DNA of 49,818 nucleotides from Beroe ovata (Eukaryota; Ctenophora; Nuda; Beroida; Beroidae): the NCBI GenBank assembly GCA_946803715.1, contig CAMPET010000013.1, positions 6,891-56,708 on the forward strand, written 5' to 3'. A model generated the notes under the pieces. The model was not told the DNA's origin. It ran no database searches and was given only the letters and a program-made list of their open reading frames with translations. Position 1 is the first letter of the stretch. Each line of letters begins with the position of its first letter. Positions 23,158-33,216 of the stretch are shown here, piece after piece. A program made the position numbers and the translations under genes.

Positions 23158-25267
23158 TTACTGCTGACAGCATGACGAACTGGGACAATGAAAAGATGGT
23201 GGAATTTCGACAAAAATTAGCCGTGAACCCGAAATGTCGTGAGACCCACCATAAAAACCGTTGCAATCCAGCACATAGACTTGATCCTGAAGGGCGAATG
23301 TTCTGCGTGGGGCTATAGGTTGCCCGCATTGGTGTACTTCCCCTTCAAGCGAGGAGATAGTCACACTCACTCCTTCGATTCTGATAGGGCGATAGCGCAA
23401 TTTTAAATGATATACCTATTAAAGGTATGCAAACCTATAGGTATGCGAACCATTTCTGTCAACTTGATTCGGTATATGATAGTTCACCCAACGTTCATGT
23501 GTTACTACTACTTTGCGTAGCACCATGATAGATCGTTAGGAGGTGGTGGTATACATACCTGTCAAACTTGGTGGCATCTTTGAGGACCAGCCCGAAGTTG
23601 AGAACAGAGTTAACCAGCACCACTGAACCAACTTTCATTCCATTGCCTCCATCCAAGTTAATCCACAGGACATCAAAGCCTCCTTGCTCCGGCTGGGTGT
23701 CATAGCAATGCTCATTATCCAATATATACGAGCATATTGAATCACAATCAGTTGCTTTGTGATATAGAAGTAGATTATTTTCTCACCGCTCTCACAGACG
23801 TGTAGAGATCCCCGTCTGATAATCCAGCATCGTTTTGCCCAGATGGAAGTAGGCCGACGTACGAATCACATTCTGTTAGGTATGATCGATTGATCGATGT
23901 GGATTATACTGGGGACCATCGGGGTAACAAACTAACATAGTAGTAGTATGAGACACATCAGTGACTGTGCGTCACGCGACACTTGAATGACTGTGCGTCA
24001 CGCGACACATCACTAACCGTGGTACTTGTGAATGTTCACCACCTCGCAGACCACTATCTCCTTGTAGGTTATAATCCCCACCATCTCTCCCGATGGAACG
24101 CTCTCTTGAAAAACCTGTATCTGGTCACCTGAAGGACAAGAAATAACGTGTTTATCTTACTTTATTACTTGTTCTATTTTATTACATGTTCTAGTCTATA
24201 ACTTGTTCTATTAAAGAAATGCGCGGCCAGAGTTTCGCAAAGTCATGACTTTGCCTGCAGGCGTTGCATATGTCTTAGTGATGCATGGTATGCATGGTAT
24301 TAATGTAATGCCTGGGTAATTCCTTATTTGTGTGGTAATTCTCACCGTACACTCCCCCACAATCTATGGAGTATGTCTGTGTTTCAAGTGAATTGTCTGC
24401 CAGGTTTATTTGTACCGCCCCACATGATTTCCTATAGTTCAGTTCCCCTTCTTTCCATACTTCGATCACCGCTCCGTCCAGCCTGTTTATGTATGTGTTC
24501 TATTATAGTGGGTCCAGCTAACTATAATAGTAGGTATATCATGTGCTCTTCAATTTGAAATCGACCAAATTGGAAACAGTGATCAATGAATTTTTACAGA
24601 ACTGAGATGTTAAGATGTTAAGATGTTAAGATCGCGACATCAATCGCAACTGACCATTTCATGAAAAAATCCAAGTGGTTGACAATAACGACTTTGTCGA
24701 TGTAAATCGTTGATGCCAGCTGATAAACAATGTAGGCCTGAATGAATAGGCACGCTACAATGAAATGTTATGTTATTGTAAATATTATATCGAGATTACT
24801 CACTGCTATTCTAATTTTGATCCTGTACTTCTGAGAAGAATACATACCACAGAATCACCATCATTGAACTGTAAGTACAGCTCTGTTTCCAAGTCCCTGT
24901 CTATCCCCTGAGTATCGGGAGATATCATGCCCACGTGCTCCTTCACTGACATGTCATGATTGCACCCTGTAAAAAAAATGTCAGTTAAATCTACAGTGTA
25001 AACTCGTAAAGATGATACTGGAGGCTGACATTAGATCTCTTAATTATGATCATCAGTCAATTTCTCAGTCACTCACTGACTTTCATTATCCAACGCGTTA
25101 GTGCAGTTCTTCCAATTTGTCATATCAAGGGTACTTGATTTTATGATGATAAACTATAGAATGATTGCTATCTAACCTTGCTGTAGCCATGGTTCCTGAT
25201 ATGAGCCCCTACATAGTGCTAGGAGCAGCATTGCTGTTACCAGTGTCGTTACCAATGCTGTCACCAT
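23158..25267 (-). CDS. Secreted protein with two F-type-lectin-like domains
   Basis: Eight exons on the minus strand: 25267-25177, 24966-24848, 24719-24655, 24482-24346, 24128-24018, 23872-23787, 23710-23559 and 23380-23158. The sum is 984 nt, all phases agree, 327 residues. It begins with a hydrophobic signal peptide (MVTALVTTLVTAMLLLAL). Two homologous domains follow, each with a hydrophobic strand ending VIVN or VLVN, then (L/I)(D/E)G(A/V), a cysteine (KSCG, HQCG), a second cysteine (IDCGG, LDCNG) and a closing acidic strand (CEVVNI, FVEI). This pattern fits fucolectin/F5-8-type beta-sandwich domains. Sugar binding is not shown: I did not confirm the fucose-site His/Arg triad. The small exon 24719-24655 is supported by phase and by alignment of the two repeats. 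The gene opposes its neighbours. Confidence 0.72.
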
Positions 25268-25486
25268 GACACCTGCCCCTGTCTCGTTGACTTCACTCAA
25301 TCTCGCGCCGCAAACTTGACCTATTGATTAGTTGAGGGGGTGAGAGGATAGTAGTATGGTGATATGGTTATTCCAACTGATATATATAGGCATTGCTAAT
25401 AATTCCAACTGATATATAGTGCTTTTCCATAGATAATATATAGTTACTTAACGAGAAAGTGTGGGATAATATGGGTGAAGCGACAC

Positions 25487-28400
25487 ATGAAATACCCCCC
25501 CCCCTCAGAAAGCAGTGGATACACCGTGGAGCTGTCATATGACGACACCATGCCACTCATTGACATCTTGTGTCGTGACCATGTCGGACTGGACAGTCGA
25601 CTCATTCAGGAGAGCGCATTTGCTCAGCTATTCACCCAGGTACACGTGTCTATAATTAAATAGATAACTCCCTCCATATCGTACACGTGTCTATAATTCC
25701 CATAATTCGTACTCAATAAATCGTACAATAAATCGTACTCTATCTCTATCTCACCTCCCTGTACTAGACCTCTCAGAGTTACTCATGTATTGGTACAATA
25801 CTACCGAGTATCTAGGTCTCTGATAGTCGTGACAATTGATCATCATTCGCAGCTGTACCGCAGTGACGATGATTATGTCACGCTAGCCGCAGCTGAATCA
25901 CTGGAAGCCTCCCTGACGTCTCCTGACCATGCCGTTAGTTGTGGTGACCTGTCCACTATCAGCCGACTGATCACCCTGAGGGGTGACGATGACCATGTAG
26001 CAGCACACCTTGTCTCCGCCCTGAATCTCGTCATAACGAGGCGGATAGTCGACGAGGGGCTGGACGGGGGCAAGTGGACGAGTCAGCTTATTGAGGAGGA
26101 CATACTCGGGTGTCTCAACAGGAAACTCAGCTCACCCTCTGTCACGCACAGAGCTATCGCTCAGCTTATAGCAACCGTAGCCGTTAACGCAAGTAAGTCA
26201 CAAATATCTGCTCGTTTAACCCATAGGGGTTGGGCTGGTCCTATTTTGTACTATAGCAACTATATTATAACAACTATACTATAACAACTTATACCATAAC
26301 AACTTATACTATAACAACTTATGTCTTATCCTTAAACAAAGACAAATCATTCGGTCGTTCGAGCGATTGTTGCACTTGTGCCGGGAACATTTATTTGTAT
26401 GTGACCATTGACCAATTTTCCTGATCCACAGGAATACTGGAGCTCCAGGCTCCTACCCAATGTATCGTGTATCTGTGTGCGCTATGCGTATACAACGAGC
26501 AGGAGTCTGATAAGCTAGTCTCCGTACTCCGTGCTATCAAGACACTGGTGACGGGCGATGATACGGCAATAATTGAACATGGCTCACGTCACATCCGTAA
26601 AGAGATCAAATCCACAGGTTTGTGGCATGTTTCGATTCCATGTTTCATTCACCGGGTGCCGTGGAGTGCAATATAATGTGAAATTGTCGCAGGTCACATG
26701 CGGACGCTGATGAAATTCCTGCGTGAGGCAAGTAACGCGTGTCTGGAGGAAGTTCTACTACTGTTTGGTGAGATGTTTGCTGTCGAGACCCGCACAGGGG
26801 ATCACATCTTATTCTCCTACTTCAAGAATGAGGGTGGCTTAAAGGACGTGTGTCGTGCGACGAAAAGATGCCACTCACCCGCCATCGTCGCCATCATCAA
26901 ACTGTTTGGAACGGACTGTAAGGAGGTGAGTGCTGCCATGGAAGCCGTCTGTTCTTACAGCACGTAACAAGTTGGCCATATGCTGTCACTGGTTCTAGAC
27001 ACTCAATCACTTGCTTTATGCACAGCCTTCTACCAACCACTCATTCACCTCAACCACTCACTCCACTCTGGTCAGTCGCTCGTTCAATCAATGTCTCACT
27101 CAGCCATGAGTACTAACCANGTGTCGTGCGACGAAAAGATGCCACTCACCCGCTATCGTCGCCATCATCAAACTGTTTGGAACGGACTGTAAGGAGGTGA
27201 GTGCTACCATGGAAACCGTCTGTTCTTACAGCCCGTTAAAACTTAAAAGGGGTCTAAAATTGGCCATATGCTGTCACTGGTTCTAGACACTCAATCACTT
27301 GCTTTATGCACACCCTTCTACCATCCACTCATTCACCTCAACCACTCACTCCACTAGGTCAGTCGCTCGCTCAATCAATGTCTCACTCAGCCATGAGTAC
27401 TAACCATGAGACCCTCTCTCTTCCATTTCTAACTCTAATTTGCTCTCCGCAGTCGCTGACACTCATGAAAAAGGAGGGTCTAGCTGATTGGCTGAAACAG
27501 CTCCGTGATCGGAGAAGGGATTTAGCGACCCGGCTAGATTGTGAACGCTACTTCAACATCATATCGTCCCACAAGGTAAGCTGCTATAAAATTAAAAGCA
27601 CATGGAAACCTCGGGTGCGCGAAAGGCAGAAACAACACCGACTCTCTGCTTCATAGTGCTCGATTTACACGAGAATGTGAATAAAAATTGCGAATGGGAC
27701 TTGGGTGTTATCCCGACTTGTAATCTGGAGAAAGTGGGGAAGTATCGTGGAATAGGTTGGGAATCCCACTCTTATAGTAAGTGTGACATATTGATCATTA
27801 GTAATATGAACTCTTCCCTCTTCCACTTCTCCAATATGTTGGGAGTGTGGAAGGGCAGTTCATGCTTGGATTTATTTCAAACGACAACAGCAACGAAAGT
27901 CGCATGATCCACACTCATAATAGTCGTAGATCGTTGACGCGGATAGCTGACGCGTCGGTTACGTGACCATTGTTTTTCATAGCAGCCATCCGAACCCATC
28001 GAAGCGAATGACTCTCATAAACCAATGGTTTAAACAATGCGCTTGCTGCTATTGTTAAACTCTACAATACAAAACCCGGGTTCGATTAACCGGGATCAAC
28101 GGATAGAGGCGTGATATCGGCTCCACTACCATCAATGACATGTGGATTGTGGCTAGAATCGAGGATATTTGCCCATTTGAAAGGGAAATCGAGGATCATT
28201 AATTATGGTGTGCTGACATAGAATGCTAGGATAAAGGGAAATCCACGCTCATCATATTATGACGTCATGCAGGTGCCATGCAGGTGCCATGATGGAGGTG
28301 CTGCTCCACTGTCACTGACTATCACCCGTCTTAACACCTATATTGTTCCTGCAGGTGGTGGATGAGAAAGACCCAGGCGAAGTTGTTGAAGCCCCCCTTC

Positions 28401-29795
28401 CCATGCTACGGGCACCTATACTGACACCCATCGATCAAGAGCCGCCTGTCCTTGGCGCTGAGCCAAACTTCCTCGATACGTTAACAGTGAGAATTTGTGT
28501 CTTTAACTGAGTATGGAACTCTAACAAATGGTTCAATAATACGACCATGATCAGATATCGGTCTTTCAATGAACTTGGCTTTCCCCTGAACAAACCCTCT
28601 GTCACATACACCAGCATTTTCACATTGTTCGGACCACCCAACACATTAAGCATCACTTCCTACCCTGATAACACAATTTGTTCACTGTCCAGCGACCCCC
28701 AGCATAATATTCTCCTCACAGAAGGAACCTGCTGTTCTCTGGTACCAGAGGAAGAAGATAGTTGCTCTAAGTATTCAACTGAAGGACGTTGGTAAGCACG
28801 AGCTGAAGCTGGATGATCGGAGGCATCTCTTCTTCTCAACCTGGCACTCCGGCTACCTCTACCGATTCAGGTTCAGATCACACTGCCGATAGTAGATCAC
28901 AGATTGCAGCAGACGTCTGTGATACTGTCGGCTGAATTACATGTGCTGTTTACTTCCCGTTATTCAATTTCCAGCTGTGTAGTGCTGGTGGATATGTAAC
29001 ACTTGTTACAGCCAGTGTAACACGTCATGTTACAGCCTGGTTTACACGTGTTACAGCCTGGTTTACACATGTCAAACTGTCACAGGTACGAGTTGTTTGG
29101 TGATGTCACTAAGATGACGTCCCAAGTCAAGACCTCAGAGTTGCTTCTTCTCCTTACAAAGCATACTCCGGGTCGGTGGATTTCTCTGCTGAGACACAAG
29201 AGAGGAAACGTCAAGTTGGACTTTTCCCGGGCTTGTGATTCGGATGACGAAACGGACAGTGACATAGAGGAAGAAGTGATTGAGAGAGTGCCGCTTCCTT
29301 CCGGAGATCACGTGAGTGAAGGGCTGCTCATTATTCCATATATGGTGGTCGCTGTGGTGGGTCAGCCTGTGTGTTGTCAGGTGGTCGAGGGCATGTGGGG
29401 ACGTGTATTATAACAATCCTAGTGGGGAACTTGCGTTTTTCTGAACTGTTACGAGATCTTCTAGTCTGTACTTCTGTACATGCTTCAACAATCATCGTCA
29501 TTTTAACACCTATCTAGTATCTATTTGTATGAAGTGTTGCAAGTTTTAGTTTTATCAGTTTTGAACTTAATGAACTTAAATACCGAATTTGATTGGTTTC
29601 GAACCGATGTATTGATAGATTTTAATCATTAATCTACTATGAATTTGATAGGTTGAGATCTGCATTGGAGACGACGATACGACGTCCGATGAATACGAGG
29701 ACGAGGACGAAGAGATCGGTGACGACTTTAGTGGGTCCATGTTCAGCCAGATTAAAGTGAACGTTGATTCGGACGATATGGATGGTCTCGAATAG
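25487..29795 (+). CDS. Helical-repeat + CS (p23/HSP20-like) domain protein
   Basis: Nine exons: 25487-25639, 25853-26192, 26432-26617, 26693-26925, 27453-27575, 28355-28486, 28722-28870, 29086-29311 and 29652-29795. Phases agree; 561 residues. The N-terminal ~340 residues are all-helical with ARM/HEAT-like leucine spacing (IVAIIKLFG, LVSVLRAIKTLV). After a proline-rich linker comes a CS domain: PAVLWYQRKKIVALSIQL, YELFGDV, LLLLLTKHTPGRWISLL, VKLDFSRACD. The tail is strongly acidic (TSDEYEDEDEEIGDDF), as in many CS co-chaperones. I do not recognise the family. TDRD12 relatives in other animals can carry a CS domain, so its position beside a CS-less TDRD12 is notable. The start is uncertain: a strong acceptor CCCCTCAG at 25501-25508 lies inside the proposed first exon, so a real upstream exon may be missing. 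Confidence 0.72.
26850..27404 (+). repeat. Imperfect tandem duplication around a single N (27120)
   Basis: 26850-27119 (end of exon 4 plus intron) recurs at 27121 to about 27404 with several substitutions and a ~15-bp indel. Exon 4's end reappears at 27121-27196 without its 5' part. The N and the allele-like divergence indicate two haplotype contigs placed end to end. Confidence 0.85.
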
Positions 29796-30359
29796 ACACT
29801 CAGACTGGTATGGATGGTCTCGAATAGACTCTCAGACTGGTATACAACCGTAGTACAATATAGTGCTGTGGTATCTTCTTACTACTCCATAGCTATACAA
29901 TCGTTTGATTTTGAATCTTGATATAGAATAAGTTCGCGTTTTCTACTCGAATTTTATATCTATGATGGGTGTGAAGATATATTTTTGTCAAGTTATTAAT
30001 CAACTCCATAGTTATACAATTTTGATTTAATTTAAATTTGAAATAGAATAGGTACTCTTTGTTTCGTATCCACGCTTTTCCCTACTAGATTTTTATCGAT
30101 AAGAGGGGCATGAAATTATTTTATTTATCAATTCGAACCTATCTTTGAATTAATTTTTCGATCCTGTCTTTATATTGATCTTTCAATCTCTTTTATTATT
30201 GTTTTGTTGGTTTTATCTATGTTGCAATCGTTTGTTAACAATCGTTAAGCTTGTTATTTATTATTTCCTGGTTGTTCTTCATTTAATCTGATATTTGATA
30301 AGATTTGACTAAGTTTTCAATTTATTGACAACCGCTAATATAACCGACACAACACTAGG
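29796..30359. other. AT-rich intergenic spacer
   Basis: Begins with a short direct repeat (TATGGATGGTCTCGAATAGAC at 29778 and about 29809). Otherwise it is T-rich with no gene seen. The T-rich run ends in ACACTAG, 1 nt before the MRPL3 start. Confidence 0.5.
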
Positions 30360-31526
30360 ATGATGAAGCGTATGCTGAGGAAGCAATGTTTGGCCCCCCT
30401 CCTCACCAATCCTCCTCTCCTCACCACTCCTCTCCTCACCTCTACACGATGTATAACGTACCTAGTTAAGAAAGACAAGTTCGGCTATCCCGTCCGAAAA
30501 CCAGACCCAGAACTGGAAGAGGTAGTTGAGCGGAAGAATGACATCATAAGGAGGGCGCCTCTACCCCCCACTAAACCAGCCAGTGGGTATGATGTCACTA
30601 CAAATGATTCAATCGAACTGTACAAAGCGTATCTCGAATCTGACCGACAGTCAATGTTGGAAAGTTTTGTGAGAGAAGCCCCCGATTTTGGTGATGTTGT
30701 CAAACCCGTTGAGTTCAAGGAAGGGATGAGGAGGACAGGGCTCATAGGGCGGAAACATGGGCACTCGGTGTCATATCTGAGGAACGGTGACAAAGTGGTG
30801 TCAACGCTAGTTGAAATCCAAGATAACTTCGTGCTGTCGTGTCAACCAACCATTTACAACGGCAGAACAGACCTCCTGAAGATGAAACTCGCCGCGTTTG
30901 ATGTTGCAAATGTTGAAGATGTGCCGCTCGTGAAGCAGAAAGAGTACCTCTCAGTTGGCATCTCGCCAAAGGAAGCGGAGCACGAATTCATTGTGACCGC
31001 GGAACAAGCGCTACCCGTCAACTTCAAGTTAGATCTATCACACTTCTTTGTAGGTCAGTACCTAGACGTTGCCGGTCTTACCATCAACAGAGGATTTCAG
31101 GGCGTGGTCAGACGATGGGGTTATAAGGGACAAGCGAAGCATCAACGAGGTAAAACTCACCGACGGCCAGGTTCCATCTCGACACAGGGATTGGCCCGTG
31201 TTTTGAAGGGAAAGAAGATGCCCGGTATCATGGGTAACCGTCCCTATACCACACGTGATGTGCAGATTCTGTATGCTAACTACGATCAGAGGTACATGCT
31301 AGTGGAGGGGTATTTGCAGGGTATCAACGGCTGCTTCTTGTACTTCAGTGACTCACTGAACAAGGACCCTATCCAGGGCCCTCTACTCCACTCTCCCACA
31401 TTCCTTGGTCATAGGACTGATATAGGACACGAGATCTATGATAGGGGCGTGGTCGATCCTACTGAATCATTCGACCATGTGCTTGAGAACAGAAGAGATA
31501 GAAAACCAAGGGTTCCTAGGAGTTAG
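30360..31526 (+). CDS. MRPL3: Mitochondrial ribosomal protein L3 (uL3m)
   Basis: A single 388-codon exon. The N-terminus (about 35 residues) is rich in Lys/Arg/Leu/Thr without acidic residues, as expected for a mitochondrial targeting peptide. The body carries the L3 hallmarks: GLIGRKHGHS near residue 130, FFVGQYLDVAGLTINRGFQG near 230-245, then RRWGYKGQAKHQ, KTHRRPGSIST and GKKMPGIMGNRP, the segment that reaches toward the peptidyl-transferase centre. It is a core component of the large mitoribosomal subunit. The absence of introns contrasts with most neighbours. The start is preceded by acceptor-like AACACTAG with 1 nt spacing; the second codon is also ATG. Confidence 0.97.
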   Translation: MMKRMLRKQCLAPLLTNPPLLTTPLLTSTRCITYLVKKDKFGYPVRKPDPELEEVVERKNDIIRRAPLPPTKPASGYDVTTNDSIELYKAYLESDRQSMLESFVREAPDFGDVVKPVEFKEGMRRTGLIGRKHGHSVSYLRNGDKVVSTLVEIQDNFVLSCQPTIYNGRTDLLKMKLAAFDVANVEDVPLVKQKEYLSVGISPKEAEHEFIVTAEQALPVNFKLDLSHFFVGQYLDVAGLTINRGFQGVVRRWGYKGQAKHQRGKTHRRPGSISTQGLARVLKGKKMPGIMGNRPYTTRDVQILYANYDQRYMLVEGYLQGINGCFLYFSDSLNKDPIQGPLLHSPTFLGHRTDIGHEIYDRGVVDPTESFDHVLENRRDRKPRVPRS

Positions 31527-32039
31527 ACAAAAATTATAACAACACCAAATTCGAGGAATTTCATGCTATTGAAGTATTGAGGTGATTAAAAGATATCGGT
31601 CCTTAATTGATATAATAACAAGGTGTGAGTATGAGTACCTACCTATGTTTCTAACGATGTCACTTTAGATTTTCTATAGATTGTGCAACATGGTTTGAAT
31701 AATCCTAATCTGTTATATTTTTATCTTGTGTATGATATTAGAACTAGAACCAGGAAAAACTGACGAATAGGAATAAGTAAACAGAGTTATGCACCTATAC
31801 TTATAGATAAAGTGAGGTGGCCTTTATAGTAGACCGTCTATAACCATGGTAATAAACGATAATCTCATCCACCCATACACCATCTATCATTTCCAGTTCC
31901 ATACTGATAATATATTTCTTGAATAAGCGTCACATATCTCTTGTGAGAGCCCGCTATCATTGTCAATTGTGCATAATTCAAATTCATGGTGTGTGTGGGT
32001 ATATCGATGAGCACTATTATTATAATGGCACTATGACTA

Positions 32040-32226
32040 TGGTGGATCAGGTGGGTCACCTTACGTGGATCAGGAGGGTCACTCAAATCCAATTTGACCC
32101 CAGGGAAGCGCAGCGTGGATCAGAAGGGTTACCTAAGGTGAACTCTGTGATCCACGTGTATGGATCAGAAGGGTCAAATTCTATTTTTCAGAGATAAAAT
32201 TCTGTGTGAGCCTTCTGATCCCCCGT
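32040..32226. repeat. Dispersed repeat, copy 1 (GGATCAGAAGGGT family)
   Basis: About 130 bp from GACCCCAGGGAAGCGC (about 32094) to CCTTCTGATCC (about 32220) matches 37407-37533 closely. Inside, GGATCAGAAGG and CCTTCTGATCC form an inverted pair around AATTCTATTTTTCAGAG. The preceding bases 32040-32090 hold further GTGGATCAG(G/A) units. Confidence 0.85.
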
Positions 32227-32285
32227 ACTATGACTGTCGGAAAGCTTGCGTCATATAACTGATCAGAGCTTTCTGATGAACTATA

Positions 32286-32366
32286 GCAATGCAAATAGCT
32301 AAACCAATGCAAATAGCTAAACCAATGCAAATAGCTTAGCCAATGCAAATAGCTAAACCAATGGTG
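32286..32366. promoter_or_regulatory. Four tandem octamer (ATGCAAAT) sites, 18-bp period
   Basis: ATGCAAAT occurs at 32289, 32307, 32325 and 32343, each within an 18-bp unit AATGCAAATAGCTAAACC. ATGCAAAT is the consensus POU-domain (Oct) site and each is overlapped by CCAAT. It lies about 0.9 kb upstream of the gene at 33217. It may equally be a neutral minisatellite. Confidence 0.5.
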
Positions 32367-32825
32367 TGGAAATGTGTAAATTCATCGAACAGGTAGCCGC
32401 GTTTAGAGCAGGTGGGAAGAATGGAGTAAGTGAAATAGAATTAGAGCGTCGAGCGATGACACCACGTGGCCATTGATAGTGCTGTTTCGAGCTCTGCTAT
32501 AGACAACTTTTAGTTCGAAGTCTACAATTTTGTTTTTGACTGTCTCCGACTACAGAATTGGGAACAGAATATATTGGCTTATTCATATCAGTGGATGACT
32601 CGATGAAGTATTAAAATGAAAAACCCGCGCTGTTTATTTCAGCAACTGCAAGTGAAAATTACGTGCCAGCCTGACAGATTAAAGCATGAAGTACATCAAT
32701 GACCGACTGAGACTCCATAATAAATGTCTTGGGTCACCAGAGGTTAGCCAGGGGTTACCCAGGGTTCACTGATATAGTTATACTTATTCATGCAGTCCAG
32801 CTAACACCCTAATATGATCTATAGT

Positions 32826-33207
32826 GATTCTAGGTCATTTGGCCTAACTGGACATTTGGCCTAACGCCTAAAACTGCTGTTTAGGCCATTTGTCCAGTTA
32901 GGCCAAATGACCGTTCTGCGGTCATTTGGCCTAATTTTAATTTTAATTTTTATATTTTCTAGTTTTTTACTGTATCAATATGAGAGTACTGTGAACATTG
33001 ACTCGGCGATTAAATTATATGTACGATGGGACCCGATCAACTGTTATGCGATCCGAGTAAGCTACATTACCCTTGATTAGGCCAAATGTCCGGAAGGACA
33101 ATTAATGGCCTAATCAGGAACGGTATGTGTGAATGAAGTTTGAAATTAGGTTTAGGCCAAATGTCCAGTTAGGCCAAATGTCCAGTTAGGCCAAATGACC
33201 GACTACC
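32826..33207. mobile_element. MITE with 33-bp terminal inverted repeats and 9-bp target duplication
   Basis: Near the ends, 32833-32865 (starts GGTCATTTGGCCTAACTGG) is the exact reverse complement of 33168-33200. The element is flanked by a direct repeat ATCTATAGT at 32817-32825 and 33208-33216. Extra copies of the subunit GGACATTTGGCCTAA lie inside (about 32881-32935 and 33075-33115). There is no ORF. A 9-bp duplication is typical of Mutator-like elements. The right target duplication ends exactly one base before the start codon at 33217. Confidence 0.9.
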
Positions 33208-33216
33208 ATCTATAGT

